In this document: positions 11,483 through 23,061 of the stretch, piece by piece | How the letters are laid out: every line of letters begins with the position of its first letter | How positions within the stretch are numbered: the first letter of the stretch is position 1 | Assembly (NCBI GenBank): GCA_039583875.1 | Contig: CM077164.1 | Span: 68,789,628 to 68,853,627, forward strand | DNA from: Platanthera guangdongensis | Taxonomy: Eukaryota; Streptophyta; Magnoliopsida; Asparagales; Orchidaceae | Length of the DNA stretch: 64,000 nucleotides | Direction of reading: 5' to 3' | Made by a program: the position numbers and the translations under genes | The notes under the pieces: generated by a model | The model's input: the letters and a program-made list of their open reading frames with translations, nothing else | What the model was told of the DNA's origin: nothing | The model's database searches: none

Positions 11483-12006
11483 AGAAAGATTTGGTTTCAA
11501 GATATCCTAAACACCTAGAGGGGGGGGGGGGGTGAATAGTTCAATTCGTTTTCCTTAAGGCACACATTATATTTTACTGATTAGACAACTTATTCAGCAC
11601 ATCATTCAAACAATCACAGCACAGTTCAAAAGAAATACAACCAACACAGAATGCACACAGATTTATAGTGGTTCCCCAAGTGATGGGTATATCCACTTTT
11701 CCCCTACGCCTATCTAGCAGTGTACTAGATTCGGCCTAACTTCCTTCTTGTTCCTTCAGATCCTCAGATCTTACAACTTAAAACCCAGAATGGTTCCTAC
11801 AACTCAGACTTCAGCAAGTCCTATAGCTCAGATCCTCTAAGAGAATCCTACCTCAGAGTGTGTCCACACTCCTACAACTCAGGCAATTAAGCCCTACCTC
11901 AGCCTTTTCCCAAGCCTACAACTCAAGCAATCAAGCCCTACCTCAGCCTCTTCCATAGTCCTACAACTCAGGGAAAGTAATCCCCTACCTCAGGCACTTA
12001 GCCCTA
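11483..12006 (-). repeat. 5' LTR of element B, U5 side (first segment)
   Basis: Holds the run of G's (from about 11520) and ACCTAG that in reverse give CACCCCCC near the LTR end of B, C and F. It also holds many copies of CCCTACCTCAGCC and CTACAACTCAG. It is cut at 12006 by element C and continues at 37037. The last five bases CCCTA (12002-12006) are repeated at 37032-37036. Confidence 0.85.
12002..12006. other. Target-site duplication CCCTA of element C (left)
   Basis: CCCTA precedes C's 5' LTR here and follows its 3' LTR at 37032-37036, showing that C is a complete insertion into B's LTR. Confidence 0.9.
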
Positions 12007-12489
12007 TGTTGGGTACATTGGTTCAAATGTACCTGATTTGAAGAAGCCTCACCCTACTCAATGATATACATCAAAATGTATTTGATGTATTTTGAGTTTA
12101 CTTGTGCATGTTAAGTATTTGCAGGAAAGATGGAAAAGTTTCTAAGTCCATGTGTCGACACACAAGAGCAAAGTGTCGACACTTAAGAAGACTTGTGTCG
12201 ACACCCAGGCAAGCAGTGTCGACACTTGGAGTAATTGTGTCGACACCAGGGATGCAGAGTCGACACCAGACAGAAAGTGTCGACACATGAAGGCTGTGTC
12301 GACACTCAATGAAGAAAAGTCCAGTGAAGCAGTGTCGACACTTAGCAGTTGTGTCGACACCCAGAGGAACTGAGTCTACATCAGAAAGTGTCGACACTTG
12401 GAGGCTGTGTCGACACTCATCAAAGTCAGCAGAGTCTAAGTATAAGTGTCGACATAATAAAGAAGGTGTCGACACTCAGCAGAAGACTC
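12007..12489 (+). repeat. 5' LTR of element C, first part, with GTGTCGACAC array
   Basis: Nearly identical to 35041-35524 of the 3' LTR. Starts TGTTGGGTACATTGG. From about 12152 it carries about 14 GTCGAC cores within GTGTCGACAC, mostly 18-24 bases apart. F is inserted after GACTC at 12489. Confidence 0.92.
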
Positions 12490-14012
12490 TGTTGGAACAC
12501 CCTATTACTAATTTGGGTCAGGATCACTATGTCTCTAGGAATCTGTGTTTGACCTTCTGTATAGCTTAATAGGTCAATTAGAATTGAGTCTAAGGGATCA
12601 GGAGTCTAGGTTTGGAAGCTGCCCTGAAGACCAAAGTTTTTCTGGAGACTAAGTCCAATCGTCGAGCTCAGCACGACGTTTCGTCGAACTCCGGTCGACG
12701 ATCGTCTAGCTCAACTTCGACAGATCGTCGAGCTCCATTCGACGATCGCTGAGCTCAAAACTCATAATATCGTCGAGCTCCACTCGACGATCGCTGAGCT
12801 CAGGTCGACGATTTTGTCTCTGCACTGGATCCTTATCTCTGAGCTCAGTTCGACGATCCTTGAGCTCAGATCGACGATTTCTTTGCTGCTTGCATTTTCC
12901 AGTTCGCTGAGCTCAGCTCGACGATAGCAGAGCTCAGTTCGACGATTTCAGTTATCTTTCAGAATTCAAATTCAAATCAGATCGAAGTTATTCTGCATTT
13001 AATTCAGAAGATCTGCCAGCCGTTTTCATTTACTTCTGGAGCAAGTTTCAAGGGATTTTTCAAGGAACAAATCAGTGGACTTTCCTTTAGAAGAAATTAT
13101 GCAATTAAGGCTGTAATCAATGCAGACCAACGGCTATCTTTGACAGAGTGATATCGTATTCAGACACAGAGAATAAAAGAGAGAATGTTTTTGAATCAAA
13201 AAAAGAGATTGACAAGAACAGGACACAACTTAATATACAGAGACTCTTTGAAAATAGTCTGTCAACAAGAATTCTGAAGAACACTCATCAGAGAGATCAA
13301 GCTTTCAAAAATCTTCAGATCTCTTCAGCTCTTAAAGTGTTCAAGGCCAACATCATCTCAAGACTCCAGACACTCAACATTTCAGCTTGCTGAAATCATC
13401 TTTTGCTGGAGATCTATCTTTGAAGGCCTATCACCCTCAGCAAAGCTCATCTTCCTGAAGATCAAGGACTCAGGGGGAGCTTTGAAATCAATCCACTTAG
13501 TCTTCTCAGTTGTTTGAGAAAAGAGAAGACTGCCATCACTCTCTCACCCCCACTCTGTAAAGGGTTTTTCAAACTCCCTTCAAAAGTTTGAATCTGGTTT
13601 TTGAGCACCTTGTCAAAAGCTCATTGGTGGTAAGACACCTGATCAAAAAATCTATTTTGGTTTTTGAGCACCTTATCAAAAGCTCATTGGTGCCCAGGAC
13701 ACCTGATCAACTCATCCTGCAGTGGATTCCTACCTAGGGTGGTAGAAGAGTGGATGTACCCAAGTTGGGGAACCACTATAATTCCTTATGTCATCTGGTT
13801 TTGCATGTTTTCTTTTTGTTTCTGGCCTAGATTTTCTTGTGCTTAGTTTCTGCATATCTTAGTGTTGTGATTAGTTTTATTTCTGCTTCCCTGCTTACAC
13901 TCATTACAACAATTGTTGTAAAGCTTTGCAAAAGTTTTGTCTGTGTTTCAAAAAGCACCATATACTCTATTCACCCCCCTCTAGAGTATATCAGATCTAG
14001 TTTCCCCTTTCA
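12490..14012 (+). repeat. 5' LTR of element F
   Basis: TGTTGGAAC...CCTTTCA. An array of TCGTCGAGCTC and TCGACGATCG words fills about 12658-12950. No canonical TATAAA follows; AATAAAAG near 13173 is a weak candidate. The end carries TTCACCCCCCTCTAG like the other SIRE-type LTRs here. Short ORFs such as 13148-13393 repeat in the other LTR and are not genes. Confidence 0.93.
12658..12950. repeat. TCGTCGA/TCGACGA inverted-repeat array in F 5' LTR
   Basis: About a dozen half-sites TCGTCGA and TCGACGA in facing pairs, separated by GCTC/GAGCTC-type cores, so many pairs can form hairpins. The copy in the 3' LTR (about 23230-23520) is almost identical. Confidence 0.88.
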
Positions 14013-14014
14013 AT

Positions 14015-14025
14015 TGGTATCAGAG
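14015..14025 (+). other. Primer-binding site, element F
   Basis: TGGTATCAGAG two bases after the LTR end; initiator Met tRNA type. Confidence 0.9.
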
Positions 14026-14142
14026 CGAGGTTGGTTAAACATACCATATCTGTTTGGTTGTACAGACTAACACCTGAACCCCAAAGATCCCAAACTAGAT
14101 CCTTCTTTTACATTTCATTGTTAGATTTAGCTTGCACAAGTC

Positions 14143-15411
14143 ATGGCCCAAAACAAAGATTATGCTAGCACCAGACCTCCAGTGTGCAATCTGTCAAAGT
14201 TTGCACTTTGGAAAGCAAGGATTAGACTCTACATGAATTCTATTGACGAAGACATTTTTAATTCTGTTTTGACAGTATGTCCAAGATCTCCAGAGGGCAC
14301 AAGCACAAATGCTGTTCCACCTCCATCAGGAACAGATGCTGACATCAAAAAGTGGAAAGTAGCTGATGCCAAGGCAATGAACATTTTAGCTCAGACAATG
14401 TCAGATGACATTTTTCAAAAAGTAGCTGAATGCAATTCAGCCAAGGAGATTTGGGACAAGCTCTCAGAAATTGTCTCTGGCTCAGCTGATGAGAGAAAGG
14501 ACAGAAGATCCCATCTCATCTCCCAATATGAGAACTTCAAGAAGGGAGAAACAGAGTCAGTGGGAGACATGTACAACAGACTGAGTCTAATTGTCAGTGA
14601 ACTGAGGACATTAGACAAAGAGATCTCACTGACAGAACTTAATGACAAGATCCTAATGTGCTTCCCCAGCACTTGGGATTCAAGAATCTGGCCAATTATA
14701 GATGCCAGAAGTCTGAATGAGATCACCACTGAAGCCTTGTTGGGTAAGCTCAAATCTTATGAGCTACTCATCAAGAACAGAGAGGAAGAACAGAAGGCTG
14801 CTTCACCAGCCACAAGAAAGGAGAAGACTATAGCATTCAAGGCAACTGAAGATCTGCCTGAAGAAAAAGGAACAGGCAATGATGAACTTCTCAGCTTGCT
14901 GGCCAAAAGATTCTATAAGATGGCCAGAAAGGACTTCAGAAGAAGATCATACAAGGAGCAGGATAAGCTAAGGTATGACAAGTCCATTGGCAATAGCAAA
15001 GACATCATTTGCTTTGGTTGCAGGAAACCAGGGCATATGGTTCCTGACTGTCCAGAGAACAAGAACAAGGACAGAAGGGACAGAAAAGAAAGAAGAAAGG
15101 AGAAGGACTCCAAAAGGAATGGAAGTAGCAAACCTTCCTCCAGCAGAAATAAGCACACAAGGAAAGGATTTGTTGCTGAATCCTGGAGTGAGACTGAAGA
15201 GGAGTCAGAAGCCTCTTCCAGCTCAAGTGATGATGAGGATGATGCAGAGGAAAAGGAGTTCTGCATGATGGCAATCAATGCCTCACAACACAACTCAGAG
15301 AAAGAGGAGTCAGAATCAGACTCAGAGACTCAACCTGAAGAAGATCAGGTAATCAGCTCTTTTGATTTTACTTCAGAAGATTTTAAATTTGAATTTAAGC
15401 TCTATGTTTAG
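14143..15411 (+). pseudogene. gag: Copia gag, N-terminal and knuckle part (element F)
   Basis: 422 codons from ATG 14143. The UBN2-like copia gag domain covers about residues 10-220, with motifs WKARIRLYM and WDKLSEI. One CCHC knuckle, CFGCRKPGHMVPDC, is at about residues 290-303. It is followed by a Lys/Arg-rich and then an acidic Ser/Glu stretch. The frame stops at TAG 15409-15411. Coding sense continues after it, first in another frame (a coiled-coil-like segment at 15411-15530) and then in a third, so the gag C-terminus is frameshifted at least twice. Gag would assemble particles and package RNA. Confidence 0.88.
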
Positions 15412-16192
15412 ACCTGCTAAAGTCTGAGAAAGAGATCATCTCTCTCAGAAATCAATTATCTGAACAAAAGGTTTTAAAATCAGAAAACCTCAAACTCTCT
15501 CAGGAGTTGGAGAACTATAGGGAACAATAGCTTCACTGAAGAGTGAGCTCTCTGAGGCCAAGAAGCTTGAAGAATCTCTCAATGGGAGAAGCATCAAGCT
15601 GATGGACATCACAAGCACAGTGAACTCAAGATTCAACAGTACACTGGGCTTGGGTGCCTTATCCAGCCAACCTATTGTTCTAACAACCCCTATCAAGTTC
15701 ATTTCTGACAAGGGAAAGGGAGTTGTAGAGGTTGCCAGGAAAAATTCTGATCTGCCTCAGAAATTTAAGTCCCAGCAGAAATCGTCGAACGAAGCTCGAC
15801 GATCGCCGAATGAAGATCGACGATCGCCGAACGCAGCTCGACGACCTCAGGGAAAATCGTCGAACGCAGATCGACGATCTCAGCCAAAGTCGTCGAACGC
15901 TGCTCGACGATCTCATATACCTGACCTCACCCATAGTCGACCGTCGAACGGAGCTCGATGATCTGACCCAAGATCGTCGAACTCAGCTCCAAGATCGTCG
16001 AACAGAGGTCAGAGCTCTGGAAAATTTTTCAAAGGCAAATCAAAATTGAATCCTGAGGGTTATTCATCCCAAACCTTTAACCCTTATACTGAATGGATTT
16101 TACCTCCAAGGAGATATCATCCTGAAGGATATAAGAGTCAGCCAGGGATGTCTTTCATTTCTGAATTTAAAGGTTATCAACCTAGGCCCAAG
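15412..16192 (+). pseudogene. gag C-terminal region with palindrome-encoded repeats (element F)
   Basis: The frame at 15602-16212 runs through an array of TCGTCGAACG/TCGACGATC words (15780-15990). Translated, it gives repeated SSNxARRS/SPNEDRRS units. One CGA codon has become TGA at 15959-15961. The frame then goes on through an aromatic stretch (GYSSQTFNPYTEW, then FKGYQPRPK) to the GT...AG segment at 16193. The same palindrome family fills the LTR and the pol-ORF3 spacer. Confidence 0.65.
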
Positions 16193-16232
16193 GTAAACTG
16201 GGTCAAAAATAAGTGAATTGCTTTATGTGCAG
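16193..16232 (+). other. GT...AG segment at gag-pol junction (element F)
   Basis: 40 bases starting GTAAAC after an AAG codon and ending TTTATGTGCAG before the GTG of pol. It contains TGA in the gag frame. Its length is not a multiple of three, but gag ends in one frame (positions 2 mod 3) and pol is in another (0 mod 3), so its removal restores frame. Confidence 0.5.
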
Positions 16233-19200
16233 GTGAAGACCTATCCAACATCTAACCAGCAATGATATTTGGATAGTGGGTGCTCTAAGCACATGACAGG
16301 GAACAAGGACAACCTCAATTCCTTTAGAGCCAAGCTTGGACCCAAGGTTATCTTTGGTGACTCCAACTTTGGACAAACTAAAGATTATGGAGCAGTCCAG
16401 ATTGGTTCTGTAACCTTCAAGAAAGTAGCATATGTGGAAGGACTGAAGCACAATCTAATCAGCATCAGTCAGCTATATGATGAAGGCTACCAGGTGACCT
16501 TCAGCAAAACCTTATGCAAAATCAAGTCAGAGGACAACACAACTGTGTTGACAGGTAAAAGGAAAGGTAACATCTACCTAGTAGATTTTCTTTCAACTAC
16601 TATAGATATCTGTCTATTCAATTCAGTTTGTAGACCAAATGTTTTATGACATAAGAGACTAGGACACCTAAACCTTAGAACTATTGCTAGGCTATCCAAG
16701 GAAAACCTTGTTAGAGGACTACCTTCTGGCCCCTACAAGAAGGAAGGACTCTGCAAGGCTTGTCAATTAGGCAAGCAAACTAAAAACAGTTTCAAGTCAC
16801 TTAATAAGAGTGATTCACCTAGGATATTGTATCTGTTACACATGGATCTATTTGGACCCATCACAGTACAAAGCCTAGGAGGGAAATCCTACACTTTGGT
16901 GATTGTAGATGACTTCTCTAGATTCACTTGGGTGTTCTTTCTAAGGAAGAAGTCTGATAACTTTAAGTGTCTGACAGAGTTTCTCAAATGTATAAAGATT
17001 GAGTTCAATACTCACATTGCCCTGATCAGAAGTGATCATAGGACAAAGTTTGATTCTCTTCTTATGCAAGAGTTTTGTCAGAGTGAAGGGATCAGGCATA
17101 CTTTCTCAGCTCCTAGAACTCCTCAACAAAATGGGGTAGCTGAAAGGAAAAATAGAACCCTTATTGAATCTGCCACTACATTGTTGTCAGATGCTCATCT
17201 ACCTCTATCCTTTTGGGCAGAGGCAGTGAACACCTCCAACTATGTGCTGAACAGGAGTCTGATACATAAACTAAAGGGAAAGACTCCCTATGAATTACTC
17301 AAAGGGAAGAAACCTAAAGTTGACTATTTCAGAATTTTTGGCTGCACTTGCTATATTCACAATAATGATAAGAAATATTTAGCAAAATTTCAAGCCAAAG
17401 CTGATGAAAGAGTGTTTCTGGGATACTCCATGATCAGCAAGGCCTATAGGGTATATAATAAATCATCATTGAAAATTGAGGAATCTGTTCATGTTTCTTT
17501 TGATGAAACTAACATGTCTTTCAAGGAGAAGATCTCTTCTACCATAGAACCTTTGCAGGAACACTCTCTAGTTGAAGATATGAACAAGCTACAGGTTGCT
17601 CAAGAAGAAGAAAGCAGTGAAGATGAAAGCAATGCTCAACATAATGAACCACCACTTGAAGAGCCAGTTGTTGTACCACAAGAGGAAACAACAACACAGG
17701 TTGGTGAACAATCAACACCCCCTGTTGATTTAGTAACATCAAGAGACCATCCAATTTCCCAAATAATTGGAGAAATCTCAACTGGTGTGCAAACCAGAAA
17801 TCAGGTCAACCAAAACCTGTTGCACACCTGCTTCCTTTCTCAAATTGAACCTCAGTCCATTCAAGATGCAGAGCAAGATCCACACTGGATCATTGCCATG
17901 CAAGAGGAGTTGCATCAATTTGAGAGGAACAAAGTATGGGAACTAGTGCCAAAGCCAAAGGATCATTCCATTGTTGGAACAAAATGGGTATTCAGAAATA
18001 AACTGGATGATCAAGGAGTAATAATAAGGAACAAGGCAAGGCTAGTTGCCCAGGGATATTCTCAAGAAGAAGGAATTGACTACGACCAGACTTTTGCACC
18101 TGTTGCAAGATTGGAAGCCATCAGAATATTTCTAGCTTATGCAACTCACAAAGGCTTCAAGGTTTATCAAATGGATGTCAAGAGTGCCTTCTTGAATGGA
18201 GACATCAAAGAGGAAGTCTATGTCAGACAACCTCCAGGTTTTATCTCTCCAACTTATCCTGATTATGTTTTTAGATTAAATAAAGCATTATATGGATCTC
18301 AAGCAAGCTCCTAGAGCATGGTATGAGACCTTAGCATGCTTTCTCTTGGCAAATGGTTTTATAAGGGGTAGGGTAGACCAAACACTTTTTATTAGAACCC
18401 ATAAGTCCCATACCCTACTAGTACAAATTTATGTAGACGATATCATTTTTGGTTCTACTGACTCAAAATTGTGCAGAAGGTTTTCTAACATAATGCATTC
18501 TAAATTTGAGATGAGTAGCATGGGTGAGCTATCCTTCTTCCTAGGATTGCAAGTCAAACAACATGCTGAAGGCATCTTTATTTCTCAAACCAAATATGCT
18601 AATGAGCTGGTTAAGAAATTTGGTATGTCTGAGGCATCTTGTATGAAAACACCCATGCCTACCAATGCTGTACTGGATGCTGATGAACATGGGAAACTAG
18701 TTGATCAGACAACATATAGAGCAATGATTGGCTCTTTACTGTATCTTACAGCTAGTAGACCAGATATAATGTTTGCTACATGTATATGTGCTAGGTTCCA
18801 AGTAAGCCCTAGAGAGTCACACCTCACATTAGTAAAGAGGATTCTTAGGTATGTTAAAAGTTGTCCAAATCTAGGTCTCTGGTATCCAAAAGATTCAGCA
18901 TTTGAGTTAACTGGATTCTCTGATGCTGATTATGCTGGATGCAGAATTGACAGGAAAAGCACCAGTGGAACCTGCCAGTTCCTTGGTGATAGACTTGTCT
19001 CTTGGTTTTGCAAGAAACAAACATCTGTGTCAACTTCAACTGCTGAAGCTGAATATATGGCTGCAGGTAGTTGTTATTCACAAATATTGTGGATTCAAAA
19101 TCAACTCCTAGACTATGGTTACAACTTAGAGAAGTCAAAAATGTTTTGTGACAATACAAGTGCTATTTCCATAACTCAAAATCCAGTCCTCCATAGTAGG

Positions 19201-19383
19201 ACAAAACACATAGAGATTAGGCATCATTTCTTAAGGGACAATGTTGAAAAGAATAAAATTGAACTGCAATATATCCCAACTGATTTACAAAGGGGAGATA
19301 TTTTCACCAAGCCTTTGGATGAAAAGAAACACACCTTCTTCCTAAATCAGTTAGGAATGTTAGATGGAGGAAGTCTTAAATAA
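16233..19383 (+). pseudogene. pol: Copia pol, broken (element F)
   Basis: Protease YLDSGCSKHMTG begins at 16266, preceded by TGA (16263-16265) where relatives have Trp. GAG-pre-integrase [10 protein letters not shown] is at 16650, again preceded by TGA (16647-16649) for a conserved Trp. The integrase has [15 protein letters not shown] and [15 protein letters not shown] has the motif before ALYG and catalytic YVDD at about 18430. RNase H has FSDADYAG, and the C-terminus is FTKPLDEKK. A one-base insertion near 18296 shifts the frame. Two of the stops are simple TGG-to-TGA changes. Apart from these it is nearly full length. Confidence 0.92.
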
Positions 19384-19469
19384 TCCCCAAGATTTTGAAA
19401 GCTAAAAATTGACCAAGACTAGGCAAAATTCTGATTTTTTTTGTGTTTAGAATTTTCTGATCTCTGAAC

Positions 19470-19748
19470 TGCGCTCGACGATTTCCCCAAAGATCGTCGA
19501 ATGGAGATCGACGATTTCCAGAATCGTCGAACTGAGTTCAGCGCCCCTCAGACATCATGAACTGTCTCCTTCGGTCAACGATCGTCGAATGGCGCTCGAC
19601 GATTTTGTTCACTGAACGATCGTCGAACGGAGCTCGACGCCTTTCCAGATCGTCGAACGGAGATCGACGATGTTGGAGTCTCTTCAGATTCCTTTAGAAG
19701 CCTCGATCGTCGAACTGAGTTCAACGATCTTTCCAATTCTGCGTCGAA
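19470..19748. repeat. TCGACGAT array between pol and ORF3 (element F)
   Basis: About 14 half-sites of the TCGTCGA/TCGACGA family in facing pairs with AACGGAGC or AATGGCGC cores. This matches the LTR array in type but not in exact sequence. It lies directly upstream of a TATA-like box and ORF3, as in C. Confidence 0.88.
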
Positions 19749-19754
19749 CCCTAA

Positions 19755-19762
19755 TATAAAAC
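19755..19762 (+). promoter_or_regulatory. Candidate internal TATA box for ORF3 (element F)
   Basis: TATAAAAC in the context CTAATATAAAACTC, right after the palindrome array and 119 bases before the ORF3 ATG. C has TATAAATA 106 bases before its ORF3 ATG. A pyrimidine-rich leader follows. Confidence 0.45.
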
Positions 19763-19873
19763 TCATTTTTCGCTGTCATTCTCTCTTGCACTTTCAATTT
19801 CTCTGCAAGAATTTTCTTCCCTCCAAACAGTTCTACGCTTGTTCGGTTTGTTTGTTAAGTTTTTGCAGGTACA

Positions 19874-22800
19874 ATGGCCGTCTCAGTTGCTGTCCTCGCC
19901 GCAATGAAGTTTGATGCAGGGTTTGACATTGATTTGGACTCCTTCAACACCACTGATCAAATCTTCCAGGACATCCTGAGTTTATTCAAGGATCAACATT
20001 TGTCTGCCCTCATGACAACAAGAATCAAACTTGCTTCAGATGAAATAAAAGAATGGGTCTATACTGCACACAACCTTGACAACAACACCATTGTTGGATC
20101 TATTGCTGGCACCCAGGTACCTCTGACCCCAACAGTCTTAACAGAAGTTTTTGGTTTAAGAAATGGTGAAGACTCTGCTGAACTTTCTGGAGAAGAATTT
20201 TCTGATATACTTGCCAGGATGGGTCATCCAGAGGGAAACCCTAGCAAGTTGTTTAAGAGGAACTTGTCAGTTGAATATAGGTTCCTAGCTGATGTTGTAG
20301 GCAAGGTGCTGTTGGCCAAGCATTCTGCACATGACACCATCTCCAGACATCAGCTCTGCCTCATGGGAGCTCTGGTAGATAGGAAAAGCTTGAACTGGGG
20401 AGAGGTCTTCTTTGACCTGATAAAGAAAAAGATTAACAAAACCTTTGTGAATTTTGGAAGAATTCTGGGAGTCTTCCTTCAGGCAAAGTGCCCTACTCTG
20501 CTGGTCTCCTCTGGAGTGCACATCAATGCCTCCAAGAGACTCACCTGTGCCCTATTTGGGAAATGGGACAGGCAGATTAGCAAGCCCTGCAGGCCCTCTT
20601 CAACTGCCCCTTCAGGCACCAGGACTCAAAGAGTCACTCCCCCCTAGGTCTCTGCACCTGCAGAAGACCTGCCTGCTGCTAGTGCTGCTTCTTCTCCTCC
20701 TCCAAGTTCAATCCTACCTCCAGCTACATCCACCATTTCAGCCTCATCTCCCATTACAATCTCCAGCCCATCTCCAACCTCAATTCCATCCCCAGCAACC
20801 ACTTCCTCACCTCCAGTAGACCAATTCCACCCATTGTTCTCCTATCCACCACCAGATGTCACCTCATCTCCATCCATACCATCATTCACCCATCTGGATG
20901 AATCCTACATGGATGATTCCCCCTCTTCTCCTCCAGACTTCCCCTCCTCCTCAACTTCTTTCCAAGATCTCCTCCACCACATCCTTGACCAACCCTCATT
21001 CACTCCATCAATATCTATACCCTTGTCCTCCATCTCCACAATTCCCACACCTCAGCCCTCTATCCCTTCACCATCCAGCACTCCACTTCCAGCATCCTCA
21101 GCCATCCCAATACCCTCTACCTCTGCTCCTGCCATTGAGCATGTAGATCTTCCAGCCCTAGCTGACAAATTGTATGAGCTACTGGCCCCCAGGCTCTCTC
21201 TTCTCATGGAGGCCTCCTTAGCTCCTCTACAACAGTCAGTGGCAGCCCTGTCTGCCAGGCTTTCCTCCCTCATTCCTCAAGCAGCCCCACCAGCAGTGTG
21301 CCTTGATACAGAGGCATCTGCATCCAGGCAGGGGGAGATGCCTTATGAAGCCAGCCTTCATGCTGCTGTTGCTGCTGCTTCTGCTCCTGCTGCTGCTGCT
21401 GCTGTGCTTGTATCTTCTGCTCCAGTTGCTGTGCCTACTCCAGTCTTAGCAATAGACCTAAGGTCTTTGCTCTTAGCCTTTGATCCTGCATTCTACAGCT
21501 GTCTGCCAGAAGTTCTTGCTGTCCAGCCCCCAGAGGATCTGTCCAAGGCACTGGTGCCTCTCTCTGGCTGTGACCCCAACATTCTTTCATCCTTTGTACT
21601 CTCAGTGATGACTGCTGCTGCTGCTGATATAGAAAAGGCTGAATCTGTTTCTGAAATTGTTCTTGCTGCTGCTGAAGACAATGTTCCAACTGCTGCTGCC
21701 ATTCAAATTGTTTCTGATGAGCTCACACCCCAGGATTTTCTGATGACAGAGGCTGTTGTTTTTGAGCCTGCTGTAGATGTTGTTGTTGTTTCTGAACCTG
21801 CTGCTGCCATAATTCCTGAAATAACCAGTGTTGCTTCTACTGCTGCTCCAGTATCAGTTGTTATATCTACTGCTGTATCTGTTTCTGTTGCTCCTGCTTC
21901 TGCCCCATCTGCTGCTGTTCAACTAAAAGAAAATCTGATGAAAAGGATTGATGCTTTATATGATGCTCAAAGCTCTGAATCTGATGACTATAACACTGCT
22001 TCTGATGATTCTTCTGCCACCATTGCAAGGAAAAGGAAGGCAAGAAGTAAGGCAATGAAGAGGGTTCCACCTGCCAAAGTTAGAGATGACAATGATGTTC
22101 CTTACTATATTCTGCACAACTGCCCAATTACTGAGCATTGGATGCAGTTCTCTAAGAATCAGCTAAAGGCTATGAAAAAGAAAAGGAAGTATGAGAAAGG
22201 TTCCACCCAGTCCAAGCACCCTCATCCTCCTCCACCACCTCCACCTGATATAGGTGCAGGTGGTAGCTCTGCAAGCTCAGGCCCAGCTAGAAGCCAGGCT
22301 CCCTACCAACCTCATGCTAGAACATATCAAAGGGAAAGCCAGTCTAGGGGCTCTTACTCTAGAAGGGGAGGATATAGGGGAAATCAAAGAGAGACTCAGG
22401 TTTACTCCAAAGGGCATTCCAGGCAGCACCCTTATTCCAGGGGAGGACATGTTCCTTCTGATACATCTTCAGGTCCATTCCCCTATAAGCTCAGAGAAAC
22501 TGTGACTGCCAGGACTCCTCAAGATACTTCTTCCAACAGGTATGAGCCACCTGTTCCATTTGAGGACCCTGAGAAGAATCCTGTTGCTTGGACTGCTAGA
22601 ATGAAAGAGTTGGCTGCCTTAGACCAGATAAAGAAAGCCAAAGAGCAAGGCCTGGACACCTCCAATATATCTACAATGTCAGAACAAAGACAGAAAGAAC
22701 TAGAAAGATATGCCTCCAGTAAGTTTTTTGATGCAGACAGGTACATGGAGTTGCATCCAGCTGCAGTGGTTCCCAGGACATCAAAGCAAATTTATTTGGG

Positions 22801-22885
22801 TGCAGCTGATGACACCAGATCCAAACAGGAAGCTTTAAATCCTAACAGAGAAATCAAGTTAGTAAAAGGCAAAGAGAAAAAGTAA
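19874..22885 (+). pseudogene. ORF3 after pol, one in-frame stop (element F)
   Basis: ATG 19874 opens a frame of about 1003 codons interrupted only by TAG at 20645-20647 (codon 258). The part before the stop is a folded-looking domain (motifs EVFGLRNGED, LLAKHSAHDTI and NWGEVFFDLI). It recalls the 'putative plant transposon protein' domain found next to plant retroelements; this is a weak resemblance from memory. After the stop come a long Pro/Ser-rich region, an Ala/Val-rich region with GCT repeats, a basic stretch, an Arg/Gly/Tyr-rich patch and a charged C-terminus. I see no signal peptide or transmembrane helix, so it is not an obvious envelope. The same slot is filled by ORF3 in B and C. 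Confidence 0.7.
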
Positions 22886-23050
22886 CTCTGTAAGGTGACA
22901 ATTCTTGGTTTTTCTGACTGATATCTGGATGACATATATATATATTTCTGTGATGGTTCTGTAATGTCTAGCTATTGTTGTTTTTGTATTTTTCTGATTG
23001 TATAATGTTGCTTGTTTTTCAAATTCTGTAAATAGTTTTCCTAACCCAAA

Positions 23051-23061
23051 TAGGGGGAGAT
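23051..23061 (+). other. Polypurine tract, element F
   Basis: TAGGGGGAGAT directly before the 3' LTR start. Confidence 0.8.

Larger units (their letters stand above)
2717..12006 (-). mobile_element. Element B: SIRE/Maximus-like copia (minus strand), oldest scaffold
   Basis: Minus-strand element. Its 3' LTR (2717-3986) is cut on the left by A. Internal gag, pol and ORF3 remnants span 3987-11469. Its 5' LTR starts at 11483 and is interrupted by C at 12006. It resumes at 37037-37866, is interrupted again by D, and would end beyond 64000. Gag and pol are close relatives of C's. Every coding part is broken, and both LTRs serve as insertion targets, so B is the oldest element here. Confidence 0.85.

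Noticed and set aside
12152..12480. Regular palindromic repeats with short spacers, resembling a CRISPR array
   Set aside because: They lie inside a plant LTR, recur in the partner LTR with the same spacers, and spacing is irregular; no cas genes are near.
13664..13846. 60-codon ORF repeated at 24236-24418
   Set aside because: Present only because it lies in both LTRs of F; no domain.
20454..21146. Leu/Pro/His-rich ORFs overlapping F ORF3
   Set aside because: Shadow frames of the Pro/Ser-rich part of ORF3.
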